From: Streptomyces minutiscleroticus
Lineage (GTDB): Bacteria; Actinomycetota; Actinomycetes; Streptomycetales; Streptomycetaceae
Direction: 5' to 3'
DNA: 64,000 nucleotides
NCBI RefSeq assembly: GCF_014650875.1
Contig: NZ_BMVU01000003.1
Coordinates: 186,001 to 250,000 of the forward strand
In this document: piece after piece, positions 52,656 to 61,462 of the stretch
Layout of the letters: each line of letters opens with the position of its first letter
Numbering within the stretch: the first letter of the stretch is position 1
Translations under genes and position numbers: made by a program
Notes under the pieces: generated by a model
What the model was told of the DNA's origin: nothing
What the model saw: only the letters and a program-made list of their open reading frames with translations
Database searches by the model: none

Positions 52656-53636
52656 GTGCCCCTCCGCACCCGCCGTACCACCGCAGCCGCGCTCGGACTC
52701 GCCTCCGCCCTCGCGCTGGCCGCCTGCGCCGACCCCTCCGACGGCGGGACCACCGAGGTCGCGGCCTCGGCGGGGGCAGGGGCGAGGATCGACCTGAGCC
52801 CCGACCAGGACCGCGTCACCACGGACGAGGTGGCCTCCATCGCCGCCCGGGTCCCCGAGCGGATCCGGAAGAGAGGCACCCTGGAGGTCGTCGCCTCGTC
52901 CGGCTCCGCCGCGCCGCTGACGTTCCACGCCACCGACAACAGGACCGTCATCGGCGTCGAACCCGACATCGCCCACCTGGTCGCCGACGTCCTCGGTCTC
53001 CGGGTGCACCTCAACACCGTCTCCTGGGAGAACATCTTCGTCGGCCTCGACAGCGGCAAGTACGACGTCGGCTTCAGCAACATCACCGTCACCGAGGAAC
53101 GCAAGGACAAGTACGACTTCGCCACCTACCGCGAGGACAACCTGGCCTTCGAGGCGAGGAAGGGCAGCGGCCTGAAGGTCGCCGGACCCGAGGACGTGGC
53201 GGGCAGGACGGTCGCCGTGAGCAGCGGCACCAACCAGGAGAAGCTGCTGGTCGAGTGGAGCGAGGAGAACGAGAGGGCCGGACGGGAGCCGGTGGACGTC
53301 AAGTACTACCAGGACGACAGCGACACCTACCTCGCCCTGCAGTCCGGCAGGATCGACCTCTACCTGGGCCCGGGCCCGACCGCCGCCTACCACGTGGCCA
53401 CCAGCGGCAGGAGCGAGATCGTCGGCACCTGCTCCGGGGCCGGAGCCACCCTCCAGGGCCTGGTCGCGGCCACCACCAAGAAGGACAACGGCCTGGTCGA
53501 CGCGCTGGCCGCCGCCCTCGACGAGGTCGTCGACAACGGTACGTACGCCAAGGTGCTCAAGCGCTGGGGCCTGTCCGACGAGGCCGTGACCGACTCCGAG
53601 ATCAACCCGCCCGGCCTGCCCAGGACCGACAAGTAG
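52656..53636 (+). CDS. Amino-acid-type substrate-binding lipoprotein
   Basis: A GTG at 52656 follows AAGGAGAACGCC. The 326-residue precursor has the signal RTTAAALGLASALALAAC, with the lipobox Cys near residue 24. The SBP family 3 core shows RGTLEVVASSGSAAPLTFHA, VIGVEPDIAHLVADVLGLRV and FSNITVTEERKDKYDFATYR. It captures the importer's substrate outside the cell. Unusually, the first 40 mature residues are Ala/Gly/Asp rich. The gene lies 38 bp after the ATPase. Confidence 0.92.
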   Translation: MPLRTRRTTAAALGLASALALAACADPSDGGTTEVAASAGAGARIDLSPDQDRVTTDEVASIAARVPERIRKRGTLEVVASSGSAAPLTFHATDNRTVIGVEPDIAHLVADVLGLRVHLNTVSWENIFVGLDSGKYDVGFSNITVTEERKDKYDFATYREDNLAFEARKGSGLKVAGPEDVAGRTVAVSSGTNQEKLLVEWSEENERAGREPVDVKYYQDDSDTYLALQSGRIDLYLGPGPTAAYHVATSGRSEIVGTCSGAGATLQGLVAATTKKDNGLVDALAAALDEVVDNGTYAKVLKRWGLSDEAVTDSEINPPGLPRTDK

Positions 53637-53692
53637 CCGCCCGGGGGCGTGCCTGCCCGCCTCCGGTCCCCACATCGACGACGAGGAACATC

Positions 53693-54985
53693 ATGTCCGT
53701 GTCCGCCGTGCCCCCGCCCCGCCCCGCGGCCCGCCTCGACGAGGCCGCCTACGACCGGCGCAGGCTGCGCCAGTGGCTCGCCGGGGACGCCAGGGCGGAC
53801 GGGGTCGGCCGCCGCCGTCTGCTCACCCTGCTCGCCGCCACGGCGGCCGCCACCGCGCTCCCCGCGCCACGTCCGGCCCGCGCCGCCGGCACCCCGACGA
53901 TCGTCAAGGCACTGCCGCCGGAGTGGTTCGTCCGGCGGGGCACCAACGCCGAGACCCGCTGGGAGGCCTTGCGCGCAACCGGCCACCACACCCCCAACGA
54001 GCTGTTCTTCGTACGCAACCACACGGCCACCCCCGTTCTGGAGGCGGGCGACTGGCGGCTGCGGCTGTGGGGCAGCGGGCTGCGGGGCGCGCCCGGCGAG
54101 GACAGGCCGGTGGAGTTCGGCTACGACGATCTGCGCGCCCTGCCCGCCGTCACCCGGACCGCGTTCGTCGAGTGCGCCGGGAACGGCCGCGGTCACTACA
54201 CGACCCAGCAGGGCGAGACGGTCACCGGCACCGCGTGGGCACTGGGCGCGATCGGCGTCGCCCGCTGGCGCGGGGCCCGCCTGTCCGACGTGCTGCGCAG
54301 GGCGGGGCTGTCCTCCCGCGCGGCGGACGTCCAGCCGCGCGGCCTGGACGCCGAGTACGTCAGCGACGGCGAGAGCCTCGGCCGGGTGCGCCGTCCGCTG
54401 CCGCTGGCCAAGGCGCTGGACGACGTCCTGCTCGCGTACGAGATGAACGGCGAGCCCCTGCCGTACGACCACGGGTACCCGGTGCGGGTGCTGGTGCCGT
54501 CGTGGGTGGGGATCGCGTCGATCAAGTGGGTCGGCGACATCGAGGTGTCCGCCCAGCCGCTGTTCTCGCCGTGGAACACCACCTTCTACCGGCTGTTCGG
54601 CTCCGCCCACCCGCAGGAGGGCAGCGCGCCGCTGACCCGGCAGACGGTCAAGAGCGCCTTCGAGCTGGCGAGCGGCGCCACGTTCCCGGCGGGCCGGGGG
54701 CAGGTGCTGCACGGCCGGTCCTGGTCGGGCGCCGGAGCCGTCACGAGGGTCGACGTCAGCACCGACGGCGGGACGAGCTGGCGGCCGGCCCGGCTGCACG
54801 ACCGCCCCCGGCCCGGCACCTGGACCCGCTGGTCCGTCCCCTGGAAGCCCGGGACACGCGGCGCCACCCACCTCCTGGCCCGCGCCACCGACACGGCGGG
54901 CCGCACCCAGCCGGACGCCGCCGTGCCCAACACGCAGGGCTACCTGTTCGACGCGGTGGTACGGCACCCGGTGACCGTGGTCTGA
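53693..54985 (+). CDS. Exported molybdopterin-dependent sulfite oxidase
   Basis: GACGAGGAACATC precedes the ATG at 53693. The 430-residue protein has a long n-region and then a twin-arginine-type signal (GRRRLLTLLAATAAATALPA, about residues 42-61), so it is probably exported folded. The oxidoreductase_molyb domain shows NELFFVRNHTATP and the molybdenum-ligand Cys in AFVECAGNGRG. A C-terminal Mo-co dimerisation domain contains SWSGAGAVTRVDVSTDGG. It would oxidise sulfite released by the upstream monooxygenase to sulfate. It ends the sulfur operon. Confidence 0.9.
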   Translation: MSVSAVPPPRPAARLDEAAYDRRRLRQWLAGDARADGVGRRRLLTLLAATAAATALPAPRPARAAGTPTIVKALPPEWFVRRGTNAETRWEALRATGHHTPNELFFVRNHTATPVLEAGDWRLRLWGSGLRGAPGEDRPVEFGYDDLRALPAVTRTAFVECAGNGRGHYTTQQGETVTGTAWALGAIGVARWRGARLSDVLRRAGLSSRAADVQPRGLDAEYVSDGESLGRVRRPLPLAKALDDVLLAYEMNGEPLPYDHGYPVRVLVPSWVGIASIKWVGDIEVSAQPLFSPWNTTFYRLFGSAHPQEGSAPLTRQTVKSAFELASGATFPAGRGQVLHGRSWSGAGAVTRVDVSTDGGTSWRPARLHDRPRPGTWTRWSVPWKPGTRGATHLLARATDTAGRTQPDAAVPNTQGYLFDAVVRHPVTVV

Positions 54986-55003
54986 CGGCTCAGGGCGCCG
55001 TCC

Positions 55004-55756
55004 TCACCGGGCCCAGCGCCATCCGGTGGCACGCAGCGCCTCCGCCTGCTCCCTGACGGCGGCTCGGAGCTGGGCCGCGTCGGCGACACCGGCATAGGCG
55101 GCCTGCGCGGTCGTCTGGGCGGGATGCTTCCGGTAGAGACCGCCCGGGGTCCCGATCATCCATCCGTCGGAGACGGCCGCGCAGCGGAGCACGACGGCGA
55201 TCGCCTCCCACGCGGGCAGGGCCGGCCATCCCCCCACCGCGAGCAGCAGCGGGGTCCGCGCCGTCAGATGGGTCCCCAGGACCGGGAAGAGGTCGTCGTC
55301 GTACGCGGTCAGCAGCGTCTCGTACGCGAGGGGGCCCTCCGGCGGGTCGTACGGGCCGGGCGCGGTCGAGCCGTCGGGCAGCAGGTCGAGCCCGGCGGAG
55401 ATGCACCACCCCGTCCCGGGGTGGGCTTCCATGGCGTCGATGTCGCGCACCAGCCCGCCGGGGGCGAGCAGGTCGTCCGCGTCCAGCGCGCGCACCAGTT
55501 CGCCGGTCGCCCGCGGCAGGGCCATCGTGCGCGCCACGCCGGCGCCGCCCCTGGCCGCCCCTCCGGTGGAGATCCAGGGCTCGTCCGGCAGGGTGCGGAA
55601 GGGCTCGCCCGTGGTGCCGTCCTCCTGGACGAGCCACTGCAGGTCCCACCCGTCGGGCAGGCGCTCGCGCTCGTCCCGCACGGACTCGTACGCCTCGTGC
55701 AGGTACGCGTCCCCTCCCTCGTGGACGGGTGTCACTACGCTGACGATCCGAGTCAT
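55004..55756 (-). CDS. Family 2 glycosyltransferase
   Basis: The GAGG eight bases upstream supports the ATG at 55756, giving 250 residues. The GT-A fold starts RIVSVVTPVHEGGDAYLHEA, has the nucleotide-sugar strand LQWLVQEDGTTG, and the DxD-type metal site LVRALDADDLLAPG (Asp-Ala-Asp-Asp, about residue 93). It transfers a sugar to an unknown acceptor in the cytoplasm. No other cell-wall or polysaccharide gene is nearby. It converges on the sulfite oxidase. Confidence 0.88.
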   Translation of the reverse strand: MTRIVSVVTPVHEGGDAYLHEAYESVRDERERLPDGWDLQWLVQEDGTTGEPFRTLPDEPWISTGGAARGGAGVARTMALPRATGELVRALDADDLLAPGGLVRDIDAMEAHPGTGWCISAGLDLLPDGSTAPGPYDPPEGPLAYETLLTAYDDDLFPVLGTHLTARTPLLLAVGGWPALPAWEAIAVVLRCAAVSDGWMIGTPGGLYRKHPAQTTAQAAYAGVADAAQLRAAVREQAEALRATGWRWAR

Positions 55757-56030
55757 GACCATGGCCTCAAAGATGTGACGAACCGGGGTTCCGCGCGCTC
55801 CGCGGACCGGGGCCGGGCAGGGCGACGATCCTCTCGGGCGGCGGTGGACGATCGAGGATATCGCCGGTGACCAGGGACTCCGCGCCGGGGACCCACCGGT
55901 GACGGACAGTCGGCGGCCGGAGCCGCCGACGCGGGCGGCACCGCCGGACGGCGCGGAACGGGACCGGGGGCCCGGACGCGTCCTGCTCCCCACCCGTCCT
56001 GCTGCGTGCCCGTCCTGTTCCGTGCCCGTC

Positions 56031-56576
56031 CTATTTCCCGCGCGCGCCGCCGGCTTCCCGCGCGGGCAGGGCGCAGGCGGCCGCTCCCGGCCCCTGGACG
56101 GGATGCGCCCGCGCGGACCCGGCGTGCGTGCCCGCGTGGGCCTCGTACAGCGTGCGCAGCGTGTCGGCCAGCGCCTGGGCGGCGTCCTCGTCCAGCGGCG
56201 CGAGGTAGGCCCTCTCGGCCTCGGCGCGGGCCTGTTCGGCGTTGCGCAGGCACGCGGCGCCGGCCTCCGTGAGGGTCACCACGTTCCGGCGGCGGTCGCG
56301 GGGGCTGCGATGGCGCTCCACGAGACCCCTGTCCTCCAGGTCGTCGATGACGGCCACCATCGTCGTGCGGTCCATGCCGATCGCCGACGCCAGTTCGTTC
56401 TGCGACCGCTCGGCCCCGTCCGCCGCGATCACGGAGAGCACGCCCAGTTCCCGAGGATGCACTCCGAACGGCTCCAGGGCGTCGCCCAGGAAGGCGGCCA
56501 GCTGGAGGTAGGCGTGCTTGACCAGATATCCCAGCCGCAGCGTGAGGAGGTCGGACAGATCGGCGTCATCGGTCAT
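56031..56576 (-). CDS. MarR-family regulator
   Basis: From the ATG at 56576 the product has 181 residues. The winged helix is clear: LGVLSVIAADGAERSQNELA, ASAIGMDRTTMVAVIDDLED, RHRSPRDRRRNVVTLTEAG. MarR repressors respond to phenolic or toxic compounds and often control adjacent efflux pumps. A drug-efflux MFS gene is divergent, and the gap holds a TAATCAGC dyad, so it is the expected repressor of that pump. Confidence 0.93.
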   Translation of the reverse strand: MTDDADLSDLLTLRLGYLVKHAYLQLAAFLGDALEPFGVHPRELGVLSVIAADGAERSQNELASAIGMDRTTMVAVIDDLEDRGLVERHRSPRDRRRNVVTLTEAGAACLRNAEQARAEAERAYLAPLDEDAAQALADTLRTLYEAHAGTHAGSARAHPVQGPGAAACALPAREAGGARGK

Positions 56577-56601
56577 GCGCGATAGCGTATCCTGGTTCTG
56601 A

Positions 56602-56620
56602 TAATCAGCGATGCTGACTA
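56602..56620. promoter_or_regulatory. MarR operator dyad
   Basis: TAATCAGC-GAT-GCTGACTA is an 8-3-8 inverted repeat with one mismatch. It lies 26 bp upstream of the marR start, in the divergent gap to the efflux gene. Confidence 0.68.
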
Positions 56621-56802
56621 TTTGCTGCGCGACGTAACGCGAGACGCCCGCCGCGCACAGGGGGGACGGGGCACCGGCGCCCTGCCTCTCCCGGCCTCCG
56701 GACCTCCACCGCGCCTTCGGCCCCGCGTTCCGCCGGGACACGGGGCATCGATCCGCGCTGCCCTCCGCGGCGCACCTCACAGCAAGGAAGCACGTCCTCG
56801 AC

Positions 56803-58323
56803 ATGAGCGACTCCATATCCGCAGGCGCCACCCGCACGGCGCCCGGCTCCCACACCGCCGACGCCGGGGCGCCCGACCCCCGGCGCTGGTGGGGCCTGGT
56901 CGTCATCGCCCTGGCCCAGCTCATGGTGGTCCTCGACGCGACCATCGTGAACATCGCGCTGCCGTCCGCGCAGCAGGACCTCGGCATGTCGGACGGCAAC
57001 CGCCAGTGGGTCATCACGGCCTACACCCTCGCCTTCGGCGGTCTGCTGCTGCTCGGCGGCCGGGTCGCCGACCTCGTCGGGCGCAAGCGCACCTTCATGT
57101 TCGGCCTGGTCGGCTTCGCCGTCGCCTCGGCGGTCGGCGGCGCCGCGACCGGCTCCGGGATGCTCTTCGCCGCCCGCGCGGCGCAGGGCGTCTTCGGCGC
57201 CGTCCTCGCGCCGTCCGCGCTGTCGCTGATGACGACGACCTTCACCGACCCGCGCGAGCGCGGCAAGGCGTTCGGCATCTACGGCGCGCTGGCCGGTGCG
57301 GGCGGCGCGATCGGCCTCCTGCTCGGCGGCGTCCTCACCTCGTACCTGAACTGGCGCTGGTGCCTGTACGTCAACATCCCGATCGCGATCGTCGCGGTCG
57401 TCGGCGCGGTCGTGCTGCTGCACGACCGGCCGGGCCACAGCGAGGCCAGGCTCGACGTGCCCGGCGTGATCCTCGGCTGCGGCGGCCTGGTCGCCATCGT
57501 GTACGGCTTCTCCGAGGCCGAGTCGCGCGGCTGGGGCGACGCGTCGGTCGTGTCGCTGATCGCCGGCGGCGTGGTGCTGCTGCTGGCCTTCGTCCTGTGG
57601 CAGTCCCGCGCGAAGTCGCCGCTGCTGCCGCTGCGCATCCTGCGGGACCGCAACCGCGCGGGCTGCTTCCTGACGATCGGCTTCGCCACGATCGGCATGT
57701 TCGGCCTGTTCCTCTTCATGACGTACTACCTCCAGGGCATCCTCGGGTACTCGCCGGTGAGGACGGGCCTCGCGTTCATGCCGATGTCCCTCGCGATCAT
57801 CATCGGCTCCACGCAGATCTCCGCCCGCCTGCTGCCCCGCGTCCCGGCCCGTGCCCTCATGGTCCCCGGCATGCTGCTGGCCGCCTGCGGCCTGCTGATC
57901 CTGACCCGGCTGGGCGTCGACTCGGCGTACGCGACCCACGTCCTGCCCGCCGAGATCGTCATGGGCCTCGGCATGGGGCTGACGTTCATGCCGGTGTTCT
58001 CCACCGCGACACACGGTGTGCGCCCGCAGGACGCCGGTGTCACCTCGGCCATGGTCAACACCTCGCAGCAGGTCGGCGGTTCGCTGGGCACGGCCCTGCT
58101 CAACACCATCGCCACCTCGGCGACCTCCGCCTACATCGGCGGCCACCTGACCGACCCGTCGCACAAGGCGCAGGTCGTGGCCGCCGGCGTGGTGCACGGC
58201 TACACGCACGCCATCGGGTACGCGGTCGGCGCGATGCTCCTCGCGGGCTGCGCCGCCGCCTTCCTGGTCAACGCCGAGCCCGTGGCGCACGGCGGCTCCG
58301 CGACGCCGAACGCCGCCCACTGA
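56803..58323 (+). CDS. DHA2-family (EmrB/QacA) MFS drug efflux transporter
   Basis: The 506-residue protein has fourteen predicted membrane helices. Motif D1 appears as MVVLDATIVNIALPSAQQDL in helix 1 and motif A as GRVADLVGRKRTFMFG between helices 2 and 3. GIYGALAGAGGAIGLLLGGV corresponds to motif C in helix 5. These transporters expel drugs with proton antiport. The divergent MarR regulator and its dyad suggest inducible resistance. Specific drugs cannot be predicted. Confidence 0.94.
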   Translation: MSDSISAGATRTAPGSHTADAGAPDPRRWWGLVVIALAQLMVVLDATIVNIALPSAQQDLGMSDGNRQWVITAYTLAFGGLLLLGGRVADLVGRKRTFMFGLVGFAVASAVGGAATGSGMLFAARAAQGVFGAVLAPSALSLMTTTFTDPRERGKAFGIYGALAGAGGAIGLLLGGVLTSYLNWRWCLYVNIPIAIVAVVGAVVLLHDRPGHSEARLDVPGVILGCGGLVAIVYGFSEAESRGWGDASVVSLIAGGVVLLLAFVLWQSRAKSPLLPLRILRDRNRAGCFLTIGFATIGMFGLFLFMTYYLQGILGYSPVRTGLAFMPMSLAIIIGSTQISARLLPRVPARALMVPGMLLAACGLLILTRLGVDSAYATHVLPAEIVMGLGMGLTFMPVFSTATHGVRPQDAGVTSAMVNTSQQVGGSLGTALLNTIATSATSAYIGGHLTDPSHKAQVVAAGVVHGYTHAIGYAVGAMLLAGCAAAFLVNAEPVAHGGSATPNAAH

Positions 58324-58328
58324 TCCCG

Positions 58329-58359
58329 GCGGTGCCCCCGGTGACGCCGGGGGCACCGC
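58329..58359. terminator. Shared hairpin between efflux and kinase genes
   Basis: A perfect 13-bp stem, GCGGTGCCCCCGG at 58329-58341 with its complement at 58347-58359, and a 5-nt loop lie between the converging genes. Confidence 0.8.
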
Positions 58360-58410
58360 ACGGGGACGCTCCGTCCCGGGTGCTCCGGGCCGGGAGCAGG
58401 GCGACAGGCC

Positions 58411-59238
58411 CTAACCCCAGGTGAGCGGGTCCAGGTGGAGGTAGAAGCGCAGGCGGTCGTGGTCGAGGACGGTGCCGTACCGCGCGGCGAACTCCGCGTC
58501 CGCGGCCCGGGCCCGCGCGTCGTCCGCCCACGTCTCCCGCGCGTTGGCGAGCAGCAGGGCGAGGTCGGCGTGGCGGTCGGCCAGTCCGAGGCGGCCCAGG
58601 TCGACGAAGCCCGCCACGTCCAGGGTCCGCGGGTCCAGGACGATGTTGGGCAGGCACAGGTCCCCGTGGCAGACGACCGTGTCGGCGGCCTCCTGCTCCC
58701 GCCGTCGCGCGGCCTGGGGGACGAGGCGGGCGAGCAGTTCCGCGGCCGGTGCGTGCCGCTGCTCGACGGGGAGGAACTCCGGGTTCACCGCGTCGCGGGC
58801 CACGACGTCGCGTGCCAGGGCCAGCATCCCGTCCAGGTCCCGGCGGAACGGGCACCGCGACACGGGCACCTCGTGCAGCCGGCGGACCGCGTCCGCGATG
58901 CCCTCCCAGGCCGCGCGCAGGTCCGCGGCGGACACCCGGTCGGCGGGCACGCCGCGGACAGCACCGGTCACCAGGCAGGCGCCCGCGTCACCGGAGTGCC
59001 AGTCCAGCACCCGCGGCCCCGGAACACCCTGCTCGTCCAGCCACGCGGCCCGGTCGCGCTCGGCCTCCAGACCGGCCGCGTCCGCGGCGGCCACGCACTT
59101 GGCGTACCGGGTGCCGTCCGCGCTGCGGAAGACGGCGGCCCCCGATTCGCCCGTGGTGACGGGCAGCCAGCCGCCGTCACCACCCTTCGCACCCGGCACC
59201 ACCGATGACACTGAACGAGCTCCGGAACCACTGTCCAT
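58411..59238 (-). CDS. Aminoglycoside phosphotransferase, APH(3')/APH(3'') type
   Basis: The 275-residue protein has the APH fold. A Lys-containing N lobe (TRYAKCVAAADAAGLEAERD) precedes the catalytic loop VVCHGDLCLPNIVLD (Asp near residue 188). The downstream metal site and tail read GFVDLGRLGLADRHADLALL, as in APH(3') and APH(3'') enzymes. Such enzymes phosphorylate kanamycin- or streptomycin-type drugs. Which hydroxyl is modified cannot be told from sequence alone. An octamer repeat begins 14 bp upstream of the ATG, and no good ribosome site is visible. Confidence 0.9.
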   Translation of the reverse strand: MDSGSGARSVSSVVPGAKGGDGGWLPVTTGESGAAVFRSADGTRYAKCVAAADAAGLEAERDRAAWLDEQGVPGPRVLDWHSGDAGACLVTGAVRGVPADRVSAADLRAAWEGIADAVRRLHEVPVSRCPFRRDLDGMLALARDVVARDAVNPEFLPVEQRHAPAAELLARLVPQAARRREQEAADTVVCHGDLCLPNIVLDPRTLDVAGFVDLGRLGLADRHADLALLLANARETWADDARARAADAEFAARYGTVLDHDRLRFYLHLDPLTWG

Positions 59239-59252
59239 GGCCGGGCACTCTA

Positions 59253-59324
59253 GCCAGTCGGCCAGTCGGCCAGTCGGCCAGTCGGCCAGTCGGCCAGTCG
59301 GCCGGTCGGCCGGTCGGCCGGTCG
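59253..59324. repeat. Nine tandem octamers upstream of the aminoglycoside kinase
   Basis: Six copies of GCCAGTCG are followed by three of GCCGGTCG, nine exact 8-bp steps in all. The array begins 15 bp before the kinase start, where its leader or promoter should lie. A change in copy number could alter expression. Confidence 0.92.
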
Positions 59325-59801
59325 GCCGTCGGTCCGGCCGGGACCCGGATGCGCGGGCCGGCGCGGTGCCGCCGCCCGGTCCGGACCCTTAGCGCCGGAT
59401 CCGGCCACCGCGCTCCGGGCGCCGCCCGGCGGAGTCCGCCTGCGGTCGGCCCCGCCGGGCGGACCGTTCGCCGGGTACGGCCCGGACGACGGTGCCCGCC
59501 GTGGCGTACCGCCACGGAGGTCCGCCCTCGTGCCGGACCGGTCACCGGACCGCGCGGCCGGACGGGCGGGCCGACACCCGTCCCCTCGACCGTCCCCGGG
59601 GCGACGACGGGCCGGGAAGACGAGGGGCGCCGGCGTCTCCTGCGACCGGGGCGCACCTTTCGAACGGCCCGGATGGCGACTGCGGGACCGGCGTGCCGCG
59701 TGCCATGCTGGCACCACGACGCACCACCCCGCACGACGGCGCACCTGTCACGGCAGGACCGGCGCGAAGTACCTGACCGTACTGTTCGGGGAGGCTCGAT
59801 C
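59325..59801. other. Intergenic region before the second peptide/nickel-type operon
   Basis: About 480 bp with no supported gene. Open frames across it are proline/arginine-rich and lack starts with ribosome sites. The promoter of the operon to the right must lie here. A GGGGAGGCTC ribosome site closes the region. Confidence 0.45.
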
Positions 59802-61421
59802 ATGTCGTTGCGGCCCCTCCCGGCTGCTCGCCCCGCGCACCGCCGCCCCCGGGCCCGCCCGTGGCCGTACGCCGCCGCGGTGGCCGTCGCCGCGGTGGTG
59901 TCGCTCCTGGCGGCCGGCTGCTCGGGCGGGAGCGGCGGGGCCGGGCGGGACGACACCTTCGTCTACCTCTCCAGCAGGGGGCTCGTCACCGAGTGGGACC
60001 CGGCCCGCTCGTACTCCGACGAAGTGGTGGTCCTGTCGAACGTGTACGAGACCCTCACCCGCTACGACGCCGGCACCGGCCGGACGGAGGGCGTGCTCGC
60101 GACCGGGTGGACCTCGTCCGAGGACCGCAGGACCTGGACGTTCACCCTGCGGGACGGCGTCCGGTTCCACTCCGGGCGCCCGCTCACCGCCGAGGCGGTG
60201 AAGGCTGCCGTGGAACGCACCATGAGGCTGAAGGCCAGCGCCTCCTACGTGTGGGACCCCGTGGACAGAATCGTTCCGCTCGGGACCCGGCGGGTCCGCT
60301 TCGAGCTGTCCCGCCCGGCGCCGCTGGACGTCATCGCCTCCGCCACGTACGCGGCCTACATCTACGAGGTCAGGAAGAACGCCGGGGACTACCGGGCCGA
60401 CGGCTGGGGCACCGGTCCGTACACCGTCGCCTCGTGGCGGCCCGGCGGCGAGAACGAGGTGGAGCTGACCGCCTTCGAGGACTACTGGGGCGGCTGGCGC
60501 GGCGACCGCTACCGGGAGGTGGTCTACCGGGCGGTGCCGCAGTCGTCCACGGCGGCGCAGCTCATGAGCTCAGGAGAGGGCGACTACGCCGGAGGACTGC
60601 CGCCGCAGCTGATCGACACACTCCGCGGCCGGCCGGGCGTCACCGTACGGGAGCGGCCCTCCTGGCAGACCCTCATCGGCCTGCTGAACACCCGGAAGGC
60701 GCCACTGGACGACCTACGGGTGCGCCGGGCCGTCGTGAACGCGCTCGACTACGAGCAACTCGTCACCGCGAGCAGGGGCGCGCTCGTGCGCTCCGACGGC
60801 ATCATCCCGAAGGGCCTGCTCGGGTACACCGCCGATCCCGACCTGCCCGGCGACCGCGCCCTCGCGCGCAAGCTGCTGGCGCAGGCCGGGTACGGGCCGG
60901 GCAGCGGCCGGACCCTCGACCTGGAGATGACCTATCCGGCGGGCGACGACACCATCCGCACCCTCGGCGACCTGATGACGGCCCAGTTGCGCCCCTTGGG
61001 CGTGGACCTGCGGGTCAAGGGCCTGGAGTGGTCGTCCGCCCAGTGGCCGCTCGCCAAGCGGAAGGACCCCGACGAGCGCCAGGACGTCTTCGTCATGTAC
61101 TGGTGGCCCGACGACCCCGAGTCGCTGTCGTACTACCGCAACGTGTTCCGCACCGAGAAGGAGATCTCCTACAACCTCGCCTACTACTCCAACCCCCGGC
61201 TCGACCGCCTCATCGACCGTGTCGGCGCCCTCACGGCCACCGACCCGGACCGGGCCGTGCGGACCTACCGCACCATGCAGGACATCGTCGTCGACGACGC
61301 GCTCGTCCTCTTCCTCGGCACCACGGTCTACCAGCGGGTGCTGAACAGCGACGTCGAGGGGTTCACCGACAACCCGGCCTACGCCAACGTCGTGTTCGTC
61401 CACGACCTCACCCACCGTTAG
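59802..61421 (+). CDS. Peptide/nickel-type (SBP family 5) binding lipoprotein
   Basis: The ATG at 59802 follows GGGGAGGCTCGATC and gives 539 residues. A basic start and a hydrophobic stretch (AAAVAVAAVVSLLAAGC) put the lipid-anchored Cys near residue 46. The SBP_bac_5 core shows GVLATGWTSSEDRRTWTFTL, GVRFHSGRPLTAEAVKAA and RVRRAVVNALDYEQLV. It binds peptides, nickel chelates or similar solutes for the permeases that follow. It is only distantly similar to the binding protein at 35492, and no Nur-like box was seen upstream. Confidence 0.92.
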   Translation: MSLRPLPAARPAHRRPRARPWPYAAAVAVAAVVSLLAAGCSGGSGGAGRDDTFVYLSSRGLVTEWDPARSYSDEVVVLSNVYETLTRYDAGTGRTEGVLATGWTSSEDRRTWTFTLRDGVRFHSGRPLTAEAVKAAVERTMRLKASASYVWDPVDRIVPLGTRRVRFELSRPAPLDVIASATYAAYIYEVRKNAGDYRADGWGTGPYTVASWRPGGENEVELTAFEDYWGGWRGDRYREVVYRAVPQSSTAAQLMSSGEGDYAGGLPPQLIDTLRGRPGVTVRERPSWQTLIGLLNTRKAPLDDLRVRRAVVNALDYEQLVTASRGALVRSDGIIPKGLLGYTADPDLPGDRALARKLLAQAGYGPGSGRTLDLEMTYPAGDDTIRTLGDLMTAQLRPLGVDLRVKGLEWSSAQWPLAKRKDPDERQDVFVMYWWPDDPESLSYYRNVFRTEKEISYNLAYYSNPRLDRLIDRVGALTATDPDRAVRTYRTMQDIVVDDALVLFLGTTVYQRVLNSDVEGFTDNPAYANVVFVHDLTHR

Positions 61422-61462
61422 GGCCGGGGGCGGACACGGTGCGCGCCGGGAACGGCCGCGGA

